A stretch of 36,691 bases of DNA from positions 1-36,691 of the forward strand of contig JAJRWU010000286.1 of the NCBI GenBank assembly GCA_024276655.1, read 5' to 3'. Source of the DNA: Planctomycetota bacterium (GTDB lineage Bacteria > Planctomycetota > Planctomycetia > Pirellulales > Pirellulaceae). Below, one piece after another: positions 19,001 through 27,438 of the stretch. The notes under the pieces were generated by a model. It was given only the letters and a program-made list of their open reading frames with translations, searched no databases and was not told where the DNA came from. The translations under genes and the position numbers were made by a program. Numbering within the stretch: the stretch's first letter is position 1; every line of letters begins with the position of its first letter.

Positions 19001-20634
19001 GCCCGCGGCGGAGCGCCATCCAACACCGACGCCTGCACGCACCGAGCGAACATGGGGAAATGTTCGTCGAGCCGGCGCTTTCCCATACCGGCGAACTCCT
19101 GGAATCCAACCAACGGCTTGCCGCGAATCGTCGGGTGGATATCCAGGGCCGAACGATGGCCGATTTGGCCCAGGAAGCCCGCTCGCTGCTACTGGCCGAG
19201 GCCCAACAGGCCACCCGCGAGTTTTGCGACGCGCCCACGACCTTTGAAAATACCGCGCGTGAGAATACGCCGCCGGTAATTTTGTCGGGGCATCAGCCGC
19301 AACTCTTCCATCCTGGGGTATGGGTCAAGAATTTCGTGCTCGACGCCCTGGCGCGTCGTCACTCGGCGGTGGCCGTTAATTTACAAATCGATAACGATAT
19401 TATCGGCGCCGCCTCGATGACGGCCTTGTCTGGAACCGCCGAGGCGCCGCATCTGGAGCCAATTGCGTTGGACGCCACGCTGCCGGCAATGCCCTTCGAG
19501 GAGCGGCGCGTGGTGGACGAATCATTATTCGGCTCCTTTGCCTCGCGGGTGGAAAAGGCGGTGCGGGGCATCGTGGCTGACCCCTTAGTGAAGCCCTTGT
19601 TTTCGCCAGCCCGCGATTTAGCCAACGCGACCTCCAACCTGGGCCAACGCATCGCTTGGGCCAGACGACGGTTGGAATCGGATTTCGGGATCAACAACCT
19701 GGAGCTTCCGCTGAGTAGCGTCTGCGATTCACCGCCGTTTGCTTGGTTCGTGGTTCATATGCTGGCCAATCTGCCTCGCTTTCGCACTATTTACAACGAG
19801 GCGTTGGGCGAATATCGGGCGGTGCATCGGCTGCGAAGCACGTCGCACCCGGCGCCCGATCTTGAACAAGACAACCAATGGTTGGAAGCCCCATTCTGGA
19901 TATGGAGCGAGCAAAGCCCCAGCCGGCGGCGGCTCTTTGTGCGACAGGCGGGCGATCAAATCGAATGGACCGACCGCGCGAAACTGGCCGGCCGCCTCGC
20001 GCTGAACGAGCAAACGTCGGGCGAGAAAGCCGCGGCGCAAATTGCCGAGTTGCGCGCCGAGGGCGTCAAGATTCGGCCCCGTGCGCTGATGACCACCCTC
20101 TTCGCGCGTTTCTTTCTTTGTGATCTCTTCCTGCACGGAATCGGCGGCTCGAAGTACGACCAACTGACCGACGCGCTCGCCGCTCGATTCTGGGGAGTTG
20201 AACCGCCCCGGTACCAGACGATTTCTGGCACGTTCCAACTGCACCCGGCCAGTCCACGGGCCGTGGAGGAAGAGAGGCGGCGGGTCGAACAGCGTTTACG
20301 CGAGATTCTTTATCACCCCGAATGTTTCCTCGACCACGACCATGCCGCGTCGGTGGACGCCGCACGGGAGGCGGCGCGGAAAGGCATCGCCGCCAAACGG
20401 TACTGGCTCAGCCACGACGAAGATCGAAAGCGACGCCACCAGGAAATCATGCGGGCCAACGCCGCGATGCAACCGGCGGTGGCGCCGTTGCGTTCCGAAC
20501 TTCTCGCTCGCCGAGAGCAACTCGTCCTAAACCTTCGCCGCGACAAGCTGCTCGCCTCTCGCGAGTATTCGTTTTGCCTGCATTCGACCGCCACGTTGCC
20601 GCCGCTGCTCAAGCAACTCGCCGAGGACGCGTGA
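18997..20634 (+). CDS. Conserved hypothetical protein with distant BshC resemblance
   Basis: A 545-aa soluble protein. The segment VILSGHQPQLFHPGVWVKN (near residue 94) recalls the TGQQPGLF motif of BshC, the cysteine-adding enzyme of bacillithiol synthesis. The order of N-terminal core, central conserved IRPRALMTTLFARFFLCDLFLHGIGGSKYD block and basic C-terminal helices is also compatible. The resemblance is weak: a BshC function is inference, and no bshA or bshB gene is nearby. The 4-nt overlap with the upstream glycosyltransferase suggests co-translation. The C-terminal quarter is rich in Arg, Glu and Ala and is likely helical. Confidence 0.75.
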   Translation: MSPRRSAIQHRRLHAPSEHGEMFVEPALSHTGELLESNQRLAANRRVDIQGRTMADLAQEARSLLLAEAQQATREFCDAPTTFENTARENTPPVILSGHQPQLFHPGVWVKNFVLDALARRHSAVAVNLQIDNDIIGAASMTALSGTAEAPHLEPIALDATLPAMPFEERRVVDESLFGSFASRVEKAVRGIVADPLVKPLFSPARDLANATSNLGQRIAWARRRLESDFGINNLELPLSSVCDSPPFAWFVVHMLANLPRFRTIYNEALGEYRAVHRLRSTSHPAPDLEQDNQWLEAPFWIWSEQSPSRRRLFVRQAGDQIEWTDRAKLAGRLALNEQTSGEKAAAQIAELRAEGVKIRPRALMTTLFARFFLCDLFLHGIGGSKYDQLTDALAARFWGVEPPRYQTISGTFQLHPASPRAVEEERRRVEQRLREILYHPECFLDHDHAASVDAAREAARKGIAAKRYWLSHDEDRKRRHQEIMRANAAMQPAVAPLRSELLARREQLVLNLRRDKLLASREYSFCLHSTATLPPLLKQLAEDA

Positions 20635-20698
20635 GCGGAACGCCATCTCAAAGACAGATTCTCTTTCTCCAACCACGATTGACAAATTCAATACCCCG

Positions 20699-21814
20699 AT
20701 GGCATTTGAAATATTGGCCGGTCCTGAGCCAACATTTTTCACGCGCAGCTTGGCGAGCGCGGCGAAAACGGCATGCGGCGGGGGAGTCGGCTGGTCTTTA
20801 CTCGTTTTCGGTTGCCTGGGTTTGGCGGGCTGCTTGGGCGGGGAATCGGGGCGAGAGGAAGTGGTTGTTTATTCGGCGCTCGACCGGGAATTCTCCCAGC
20901 CAATTCTAGACGCCTTCAGCACTGAAACCGATATGCGGGTGCTGGCCGCCTATGATGTGGAGTCGACCAAAACCGTCGGCTTGGTCACGCGCATCCTACA
21001 AGAGCGGGCGCGGCCCCGTTGCGATGTCTTCTGGAATAACGAAATTTTGCACACCCTGCGTCTCGATAAAATGGGGTTTCTGGAAGTGCATATTCCCCCT
21101 CTTGCCGCCGGCTTGCCGGAGCGTTGCCGTTCTTCTCGCAATACTTGGTTCGGTTTCGCCGCCCGAGCGCGGGTGCTATTGGTCAATACCGATTTAATCG
21201 CCGAGGAAGATTCCCCTCGCTCCGTCCTCGATTTGGCAAACGCAAAATGGAAAGGCCAGGGGGCGATTGCTCGTCCGCTGTTTGGAACCTCCGCCACCCA
21301 CGCCGCCGTGCTCTTCGCGCATTGGGGAGACAAGAAGGCTCGGAATTATTATCGCGACGTCCAAAAAAACGCGCAGGTGCTGGCGGGAAACAAGCAGGTG
21401 GCGTTGGCGGTTTCGCAGGGCCGGGCCGCGTTTGGAATCACCGACACCGACGACGCCATTATTGAAGTCGATAAAGGGTTGCCGGTGCGCATCATTTACC
21501 CCGACCAACAAGCCGGCGGTATGGGCGCCCTGTTCATTCCCAATACGCTGTGCATCATTCGGGGCGGGCCGCATCCCCGGGCGGCGCGGCGGTTGGTTGA
21601 TTATCTGCTCACGCCCGACGTGGAAAATCGACTAGCGGCCAGCGCCAGTGCGCAAATTCCCCAGCATCAAAACGCCACGGGGAAATCGCGGGCGTTGCCG
21701 GAGGGTGTGCGGGTGATGCCGGTCGATTTTGAAGCAGCGGCTGCGGGCTGGGAATCGGCGGCGACGTTTCTACGCCGTGAATTCGCTGGCGGCGCGAAAC
21801 AGCCTAAAGGCTGA
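20699..21814 (+). CDS. Iron(III)-type ABC transporter solute-binding lipoprotein
   Basis: A 371-aa periplasmic binding protein of the FutA/AfuA class. The N-terminus has a hydrophobic segment ending in a lipobox LAGC (C45). The mature part opens VVVYSALDREFSQPILDAFS, the typical first strand and helix. It continues with DVFWNNEI, GFAARARVLLVNTD and AVSQGRAAFGITDTDDA, all family landmarks. It should bind a cation, or another small ligand, at the outer face of the inner membrane. No permease or ATPase gene is adjacent, so it is an orphan here. The last codons and the stop lie in an imperfect 32-nt tandem repeat. The n-region before the hydrophobic part is long, so a later start is possible. Confidence 0.85.
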   Translation: MAFEILAGPEPTFFTRSLASAAKTACGGGVGWSLLVFGCLGLAGCLGGESGREEVVVYSALDREFSQPILDAFSTETDMRVLAAYDVESTKTVGLVTRILQERARPRCDVFWNNEILHTLRLDKMGFLEVHIPPLAAGLPERCRSSRNTWFGFAARARVLLVNTDLIAEEDSPRSVLDLANAKWKGQGAIARPLFGTSATHAAVLFAHWGDKKARNYYRDVQKNAQVLAGNKQVALAVSQGRAAFGITDTDDAIIEVDKGLPVRIIYPDQQAGGMGALFIPNTLCIIRGGPHPRAARRLVDYLLTPDVENRLAASASAQIPQHQNATGKSRALPEGVRVMPVDFEAAAAGWESAATFLRREFAGGAKQPKG

Positions 21815-21854
21815 ACTCCAACGGCGCGAAACAGGCTGAAGCATGAACTCCAGC
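21791..21854. repeat. Imperfect 32-nt tandem repeat, two units
   Basis: Units 21791-21822 and 21823-21854 both begin GGCGCGAAACAG and share TGAACTCCA; they differ at 5 of 32 positions. The first unit contains the TGA stop of the solute-binding protein. Confidence 0.75.
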
Positions 21855-21870
21855 TCCGGCTTTCGGGTAA

Positions 21871-23136
21871 TCATCGGCGGGGTGTTGTTTCAGCCGGCGC
21901 GAAAACAACCCGGCTGGCGCGGTGCGACGGCTTTGCCGGCGCGAGTGCGAACACCGTCGCGACGACCACGAACAGCACCGCCAACGAAACGAACATGGTC
22001 GGATACGCCGGCCAGCCCATATCGCGAGAAAAGTCGAGCACCCCGCCGATCGCCGGCTGCCCGAACAAGTAGCCGATGTCGAACATGGCCATCATGGCGG
22101 TGGTGGCGGTGCCGCGATATCGGCGGGGGAAAACAACCATCCCGCCGCCAATTACGGCTGGGAAGAGAAAGGCGTGGGCAATGCCGCCCACGACCGCCGG
22201 AATCGCCAGGGAAGCTTCCGTTCGCACCAGCAAATACAGCAACATGCTACCGGCCAGACAGCTCAGTCCGATCAGAATCATGGGACGCGTGCCGCAGCGC
22301 TGCGCCATGGTGCGCGTGGCGAGTCGGACAGCAAACCCCGTGGCGGCGTACACCAAAAAGAATGTTTTGATATGGTTGATGCCCAATTCGTCGGTGTAGG
22401 AGCGTAAAAACGTGTGCGGCAGGCCGATGCCCACCCCCATCGCGACCGCCACCAATAACACCATGCCGGGGTGATATTTTCGCAACAGCCCGAGTAAGCG
22501 AGGCCGCCTTGTTCGTTCGATTCGGCGCGCGCGTCGCGGCGTGGCCAGCCAAGTGAACACCAACGAAATCGCGCCGATTGCGGCGGCGAAGAGAAACATT
22601 CGATCGACTTCGGCGCGAGTGGCTTCTCCGCTGGCGAAGAGAGAATCGCCCAATGTGGGGCCGATCATCATGCCGATGAAGCCAGACGTTCCCAGCGTGC
22701 CGATCATTTCCGAAACGCGTTGTTGCGGCGCCAGCAGGGAAACGTAGGTGATCGAGGCGCCAAAGGCGCCGGCAATGCTGGTCGCCAGCAGCGTGCGGGC
22801 GATGTAAACCAGCGGGCTCTGCGCGCTCTCGACGACCAAATGCAAGAGCACGCTGGCGATGAACCCCACCAACGACCAACGCCAGATGCGCCCCGGGCCA
22901 TAATGGTCGATCGCCACGCCTTGAAAAACGCGCATGGCCAGCGCGCCGACCATGCCCAGTCCCACAATCAGCCCCAGCTGAGATTCGCTGCCGCCGAGCA
23001 GCTTGACGAAATCGGCGTAACGAAACAACAGGCTCACCGCCACCATCAATGAAGTATTGGCCAAATAGCTCCACCAAAACACGCGGCCATAAGCGGCGGT
23101 TTCCGGGGCGGCGGCGTGATTCAAAGTGGAAGGCAT
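21871..23136 (-). CDS. Major facilitator superfamily transporter
   Basis: A 421-aa protein with about twelve hydrophobic segments. The loop between spans 2 and 3 carries the MFS motif A pattern (GVAIDHYGPGRIWRW). A similar spacing recurs in the second half with TRTMAQRCGTRPMILIG. A charged central loop (RRARRIERTRRPR) separates the two six-helix bundles. The transported compound cannot be told from sequence. The gene is convergent with the solute-binding protein, its stop being 56 nt from the latter's. The start is an ATG at 23136. Confidence 0.88.
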   Translation of the reverse strand: MPSTLNHAAAPETAAYGRVFWWSYLANTSLMVAVSLLFRYADFVKLLGGSESQLGLIVGLGMVGALAMRVFQGVAIDHYGPGRIWRWSLVGFIASVLLHLVVESAQSPLVYIARTLLATSIAGAFGASITYVSLLAPQQRVSEMIGTLGTSGFIGMMIGPTLGDSLFASGEATRAEVDRMFLFAAAIGAISLVFTWLATPRRARRIERTRRPRLLGLLRKYHPGMVLLVAVAMGVGIGLPHTFLRSYTDELGINHIKTFFLVYAATGFAVRLATRTMAQRCGTRPMILIGLSCLAGSMLLYLLVRTEASLAIPAVVGGIAHAFLFPAVIGGGMVVFPRRYRGTATTAMMAMFDIGYLFGQPAIGGVLDFSRDMGWPAYPTMFVSLAVLFVVVATVFALAPAKPSHRASRVVFAPAETTPRR

Positions 23137-23221
23137 AGCAGTGAAAACAATACAGTCGCAACCCCGGCGAGAGGCGCCGCTGCTGCAAAAGGAAGCATCG
23201 AGGTAATAAACGGCCCGGAAC

Positions 23222-23254
23222 AGAAGCCCGGCTTTTTCAAAAAGCCGGGCTTCT
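23222..23254. repeat. 33-nt hairpin repeat, copy 1
   Basis: A near-perfect palindrome with 16-nt arms starting AGAAGCCCGGC and a single central unpaired base. An identical copy is at 25275-25307. It lies 37 nt past the stop of the sugar isomerase gene and may act as its terminator, though no T-tract follows outside the stem. Confidence 0.8.
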
Positions 23255-23291
23255 CAGTCGCCAATTCGGAACTTCAGGGCGTTGCGGCGGC

Positions 23292-24116
23292 TCAGGCTTT
23301 CAATCGCTCCAGACAGGCCAGCATGTATTCCATGCTCTGGCGAGCGATATTCTCCGCCCCCGGCGAATAGTCGAACACCTCGACCGAAACCCAGCCTTCA
23401 TAGCCGACATCGCGAAGCGCCGCGAAGATCGGCTCGAACGGCACATCGCCCATGCCGGGGCCCAACAGATTGGGATCGTTGGCGTGAAAATGCTCCAATA
23501 ACGACGCCTGCTCATGGATGATCTGCGGAACCGGTTTTTCCTCCGACGACATCGCCTTCACATCCAGATGCAGGCGGCATTGCGGCGAGTCGACAAGGCC
23601 GATCAATTCAGCGCCCAAATCGGCCGTGAGTAGAAAATCGCCTTCTAGAGGACTCAGCGGTTCGACGGCCAGCGTCACTTGGCGTTCCGCGCAAACCGGC
23701 ATGGCGCCGCGTAGCACCTCGGCGGCGTACTGCATGGCTTCGTCCAGCGAAACGCCCGGCAGCAGATTACGCTGCGCCGGCGAGCCGAGTACGAGCACCT
23801 TGCCACCCAAGTCGGCGCAGAGCCGAGCCAACTCCGAAAGATATTCGGTCGTTTTGCGACGCACCTCGGCATCGGGCGATGTCAAATAAAGGCCTTCGGT
23901 AAAGGCCAGCAGCCAATGCAAACCAACCACTTCCAAACCGGCCGTTTCGGCTTGCCGGCGAACCTCCCGCCTTTTTTCCGCCGTGATATTGAAGACGTTT
24001 TTATCGATCGTGAACGGCGCGATTTCAATGCCCGTATATCCCAAGCCGGCCGCCAAGGCGAAAGCTTCGTCGAACGGGGTGTTTTCGAATGTCTCGTTAC
24101 AGATGGCGAATTTCAT
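23292..24116 (-). CDS. Sugar phosphate isomerase/epimerase (xylose isomerase-like TIM barrel)
   Basis: A 274-aa protein of the AP-endonuclease-2/xylose isomerase-like fold. It opens KFAICNETFENTPFDEAFALAAGLGYTGIEI, and the metal-site carboxylates and histidines appear as LAVEPLSP, CRLHLDVK, LEHFHANDPN and WVSVEVFDYSPG. These fit the D-tagatose 3-epimerase/hydroxypyruvate isomerase-type site with Glu, Asp, His and Glu ligands. The exact substrate is unknown. It starts 21 nt after the DNA methyltransferase stop on the same strand, with a GGA-containing Shine-Dalgarno site, so the two may be co-transcribed without an obvious functional link. Confidence 0.87.
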   Translation of the reverse strand: MKFAICNETFENTPFDEAFALAAGLGYTGIEIAPFTIDKNVFNITAEKRREVRRQAETAGLEVVGLHWLLAFTEGLYLTSPDAEVRRKTTEYLSELARLCADLGGKVLVLGSPAQRNLLPGVSLDEAMQYAAEVLRGAMPVCAERQVTLAVEPLSPLEGDFLLTADLGAELIGLVDSPQCRLHLDVKAMSSEEKPVPQIIHEQASLLEHFHANDPNLLGPGMGDVPFEPIFAALRDVGYEGWVSVEVFDYSPGAENIARQSMEYMLACLERLKA

Positions 24117-24137
24117 GATGTTTTTTTCCAGAGAGCG

Positions 24138-25136
24138 TCAGTCGGCGCCGGTAAGCCCCGGCAGCTCCGGTTGATCGGCGGCAAGTTTTTGCCGGCGGCT
24201 TCGCCCGGAGCGGTTTTCGCCCAGACGGCGGCCATTGGCGGTATTGGGCGCGCTGACTAAAGGCTCCGGCGCGCCGTCGAGCGGGTCGCCGACCGATATT
24301 TGCTTCAAACGCCGCCGAATATTTTCCGCATATTCGGCCGACAGTTCATAGCCGATGTAGTCGCGGCCCAGTTTCTTCGCCACGGCCAATGTCGTGCCGC
24401 TGCCGCCGAACGGGTCGAGCAAAATCTCGCCTTTGTTGCTGCAGGCGCGAATCAGACGGCCCAGCAATTGCTCCGGCATTTGGCAGCCGTGCCAGCCGGC
24501 GCGTTCCTTGAAGGTGCCCGCCACGCGGGGGAAGTACCAGGTGTCTTCCTCCGGCGTGAAGCCTTCGGGTAAATCTTGAGGACGCAAAATCCAGGTGTCG
24601 TCGGGCAGGCGGCCCTTGGGGTTGGCGCGGGCGTCGGCATAGACCAACTGCCGCGCTGAAGGCACGCGAATGTCGGCGTCGTTGAAGGTGAACTGTTTGG
24701 GGTCTTTCACCATGTGAAACAGGTGGGCGTGCGAGCGATTGAATTTGAATTTGCAGTTCACGCCGAAGGTGTAATACCAAATCACCCAACTGCGGCAATG
24801 CAGCCCCAACGCCTGCTGCATGAGCACCTTGAGTTCGGCGGCGTATTCATCGCCAATGGCCAGCCAAAACGTTCCGCTGGGCTTCAGCACGCGGACCACT
24901 TCACCCATCCAAACCTGGCACCAAGCGAGGTATTCGTCGGCCGGGAGGTTGTCGTCGTACACGTCGTAATCGTATTTGATATTGAACGGAGGATCTGCGA
25001 AAGCGAGATCGATCACGCCGTCGTCGAGTTTCTTCAAGCCCTCGATACAGTCGGCCTGATAGACTACATTTCGTCGCGATGCCAAGGCCGGAACCTCCCT
25101 GTATGACTGGGGGAAACCATTCCAAAAAACGGCCAT
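24138..25136 (-). CDS. Orphan beta-class DNA methyltransferase (adenine-N6 or cytosine-N4)
   Basis: A 332-aa methyltransferase with the catalytic motif DPPFN at residues 48-52 and the SAM-binding motif DPFGGSGTT at 241-249. The order catalytic motif, then recognition region, then SAM motif defines the beta class (CcrM and PvuII types). The region between holds the likely target-recognition part, including [26 protein letters not shown]. The C-terminal 50 residues are basic and low in complexity. No restriction endonuclease gene is adjacent, so it is either solitary and possibly epigenetic, or the remnant of a system. The start is an ATG at 25136. DPPF alone does not distinguish N6-adenine from N4-cytosine. 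Confidence 0.92.
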   Translation of the reverse strand: MAVFWNGFPQSYREVPALASRRNVVYQADCIEGLKKLDDGVIDLAFADPPFNIKYDYDVYDDNLPADEYLAWCQVWMGEVVRVLKPSGTFWLAIGDEYAAELKVLMQQALGLHCRSWVIWYYTFGVNCKFKFNRSHAHLFHMVKDPKQFTFNDADIRVPSARQLVYADARANPKGRLPDDTWILRPQDLPEGFTPEEDTWYFPRVAGTFKERAGWHGCQMPEQLLGRLIRACSNKGEILLDPFGGSGTTLAVAKKLGRDYIGYELSAEYAENIRRRLKQISVGDPLDGAPEPLVSAPNTANGRRLGENRSGRSRRQKLAADQPELPGLTGAD

Positions 25137-25274
25137 TCAAAATGGCAGCCGTTTCAAAAAGACCATTACCGCCGAATTTCAACGCGGCGCGTCCATGGGA
25201 AAGGCGGAGGCCGCTATCTTACCAGGGTCGGCGGCGCTGCGGAAGTAACCGCTCTCCGCCTGGGTTGCCGCCTG

Positions 25275-25307
25275 AGAAGCCCGGCTTTTTCAAAAAGCCG
25301 GGCTTCT
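25275..25307. repeat. 33-nt hairpin repeat, copy 2
   Basis: Identical over 33 nt to 23222-23254. It lies 35 nt past the stop of the Nif3-like gene, the same relation to a gene end as copy 1. Confidence 0.8.
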
Positions 25308-25342
25308 GAACGCGTTGGAGTTTTTCCGCGCTTTCCAAGGCA

Positions 25343-26134
25343 TCATACCCAGCGCAGCGGGTCTTGCTCGCGGCGGCTGGCCCACACGGCGGCTGGCGGG
25401 AATTCCGCGTCGAGCGCGGCGGCGAGCGTTTCCACGCCGAAACGCTCGCTGGCGAAGTGGCCCGGCAAAAGCAACGCCACTCCCAATGCTTCCGCCTCCA
25501 GGCAGGTGTGGAACGTGGTTTCACCGGTGACTAATAAATCGCACTGCTGGTCGGCGGCGGCCGGTAAAAAAGTTCCCGCGCTGCCGCAAGCCACCGCCAC
25601 GCGTTGGATGCTGTCCGACGTTTGGCCCACGGCATGGAGTCCGGCCACGCGAACGAATTTTTTCAGGAGGGCCGCCGCAGCGTCGAGCGAAATGGGCGCG
25701 GGCCATTGGCCCAATCGCCCGGCGCCGAGTTGGTCGGCATCGTCTGGAATAGGCGCCAGCGGGCGAATATTTTGCAAGCCCATTCCTTCGGCCAACAGTT
25801 GGTTGATGCCGCGAGCCGCCGAATCGAACGAAGTGTGAGGACTATAAACCGCGATTTTCGCCTCGATCAATTGCAACAGCAGGCGGCTGGGCGTATCACT
25901 CGTGGTGAGCCGCTTGAGCGAGCGAAACGGCAGCGGATGATGCGCCACGATGAGGTCGGCGTTCTCCGCGACGGCCTCTTCAGCGCTGGCGGGCGTGATC
26001 GTCAGGCAGGTCATTACTTTTTGCACGCGTCGTTGGGAATCGCCCACCAAGAGGCCGGTGTTATCCCAATCTTCCGCCAAACGCGGCGGCGCCAACTGCT
26101 CAAGAAAATTACAGAAATCGACCACCGTCGGCAT
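25343..26134 (-). CDS. Nif3-like dinuclear metal centre protein (DUF34)
   Basis: A 263-aa protein taken from the ATG at 26134. The frame is open for 64 more codons upstream, but those overlap the aminotransferase gene and do not resemble the family. Signature segments are LAEDWDNTGLLVGD, IVAHHPLPFRSLKRL, the YSPHTSFDSA strand, and GHFASERFGVETLA. They supply the His-His, Asp, His and Glu ligands of the two-metal site. The family is found in all domains; the biochemical role is unsettled, and annotation as GTP cyclohydrolase I type 2 is doubtful. It follows the class IV aminotransferase after 47 nt on the same strand. Confidence 0.92.
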   Translation of the reverse strand: MPTVVDFCNFLEQLAPPRLAEDWDNTGLLVGDSQRRVQKVMTCLTITPASAEEAVAENADLIVAHHPLPFRSLKRLTTSDTPSRLLLQLIEAKIAVYSPHTSFDSAARGINQLLAEGMGLQNIRPLAPIPDDADQLGAGRLGQWPAPISLDAAAALLKKFVRVAGLHAVGQTSDSIQRVAVACGSAGTFLPAAADQQCDLLVTGETTFHTCLEAEALGVALLLPGHFASERFGVETLAAALDAEFPPAAVWASRREQDPLRWV

Positions 26135-26181
26135 CGCAATCGCTCCACTGGAATTTGGAATAATGGGCAAACAGCCGCGTC

Positions 26182-27117
26182 TCACGCAGGCAGTTGATTC
26201 CTCGCCTGCTTTACAATATCGACTCCCACCAATTCGCTCCAGGCCTGCAACAAACGCTGGGTGATTGGGCCAACGGCGCCGTCGCCCACTGGCAGGCCGT
26301 TGAATTGGGTCGCGGGCATGATGCAATACGGCGTACTGGTGAAAAAAAGTTCGTCCGCCGTATAGAGATCGTACGGTTGCAGCAAGGTTTGACGAGTGGG
26401 AATCCCCAGTGTGTCCGCCAATTCCAACACCGTTTCACGACTCAAACCGGCCAACGAATTGGCGCTGGTGGGCGTTTGCAAGACGCCCTCCGACACGGCA
26501 AAAATATTGCCGCCCTTATTTTCCGCGATGTTGCCCTGGATATCGACAATCACGCCTTGGGCCAGAGGATCGACCAATTTGACCTCCATTTCCGCCAGCG
26601 TGTACGCCAAGCGGCTGCGGTTCTTAATGCGCGCGTCGAGCGATTGTGAAGGCGTGGCGCGGCTCATCGCGGTGACGGCGTGGCAGCCGTGCTCATAGAA
26701 CGACGCCCAACTGGTGAGGTCGAGCGGTTGGTTGAAAATCATCACGGTGGCGCCGCCCTGTTGCCGCGTGGGATCGGCCCCCGCGATCGAAAGGCCGCGT
26801 GAGATATTGTGTACGATCCAACAGTCTTCCGACGAATCGCCGCTTTCCACCGCCTCGTGCTGGGGGAAATTTCTCTCCAGCAAATCGAGCGTGGTTCGCA
26901 ACATCTGCTCCGGCGACATGCCAGGATCGATACGCGTGACCTTGAGCGATTTGTACAGCCGCCGGATGTGCCTCTCCAGCTTGAATGGCCGCCGACGAAA
27001 CGTGCGCGTCGATTCCGTGACCGTATCGCCCAGCATGACGGCGCTATCGAAAATAGAAATTTTTGCTTCCTGCTCGGCGAGATACTCGCCCGAAAGATAC
27101 ACCATGCGTGAAGGCAT
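26182..27117 (-). CDS. Class IV (branched-chain/D-amino acid type) PLP aminotransferase
   Basis: A 311-aa fold-type IV enzyme. SIFDSAVMLGDTVTESTRTF is the usual first motif, where other members have D-x-G-x2-Y/F-G-D. The PLP lysine lies in DARIKNRSRLAYTLAE, and IAENKGGNIFAVSEGVLQTP corresponds to the conserved TEG-SNIF motif. SGLSRETVLELA, here AGLSRETVLELA, contacts the cofactor. It could be a branched-chain aminotransferase, a D-amino acid aminotransferase or aminodeoxychorismate lyase-like; length and motifs fit the first two best. It starts at the ATG at 27117 and is followed by the Nif3 gene, likely in one transcript. Confidence 0.88.
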   Translation of the reverse strand: MPSRMVYLSGEYLAEQEAKISIFDSAVMLGDTVTESTRTFRRRPFKLERHIRRLYKSLKVTRIDPGMSPEQMLRTTLDLLERNFPQHEAVESGDSSEDCWIVHNISRGLSIAGADPTRQQGGATVMIFNQPLDLTSWASFYEHGCHAVTAMSRATPSQSLDARIKNRSRLAYTLAEMEVKLVDPLAQGVIVDIQGNIAENKGGNIFAVSEGVLQTPTSANSLAGLSRETVLELADTLGIPTRQTLLQPYDLYTADELFFTSTPYCIMPATQFNGLPVGDGAVGPITQRLLQAWSELVGVDIVKQARNQLPA

Positions 27118-27438
27118 CTATAATTCATACCTGAAAAGATGAGTTGTTGATTGAATTTATCCGTGTCATCTGTGTTATCCGTGGTTAATATCCCATGAAT
27201 CGCATGTAGATCAGGTAAGGGGGACCACGGATGGCGCTGATGAACACGGATAAAGAAGACTTGAACTTCATTTATCCATAGTTATTTGTCACTCGCTCCA
27301 GCCTTGCCGCCTTCTCCGTCATGTCGTTGCCCGCGCCGCATTGTGTTTCCGTTTTTTGTAACCACGCGACTGGACTTCCGCCCAGAGCGTGTGGAACCGC
27401 GATCGCAATCGGTTCGACAGTTCAGGTCCCTTGAACGG
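27118..27438. other. Intergenic stretch of 321 nt
   Basis: It holds an imperfect inverted repeat (27156-27185 with 27224-27254) and otherwise no convincing gene. The minus-strand frame of the EF-hand gene stays open for 40 codons after its TAA, described as a finding. Confidence 0.5.
27156..27254. repeat. Imperfect inverted repeat
   Basis: The left arm 27156-27185 begins TTTATCCGTGT and ends ATCCGTGGT; the right arm 27224-27254 is its imperfect complement. The arms enclose about 38 nt. It lies between the EF-hand gene end and the aminotransferase start, and may serve as a terminator or be a dispersed element. Confidence 0.65.

Noticed and set aside
22247-23188. 313-aa minus-strand frame across the MFS gene
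   Set aside because: It is an arginine/histidine-rich out-of-frame shadow of the transporter; the membrane pattern is in the other frame.
25219-25524. 101-aa minus-strand frame containing KPGFLKKPGF
   Set aside because: The repeated peptide is only the translation of the 33-nt hairpin repeat; the rest shadows the Nif3 gene.
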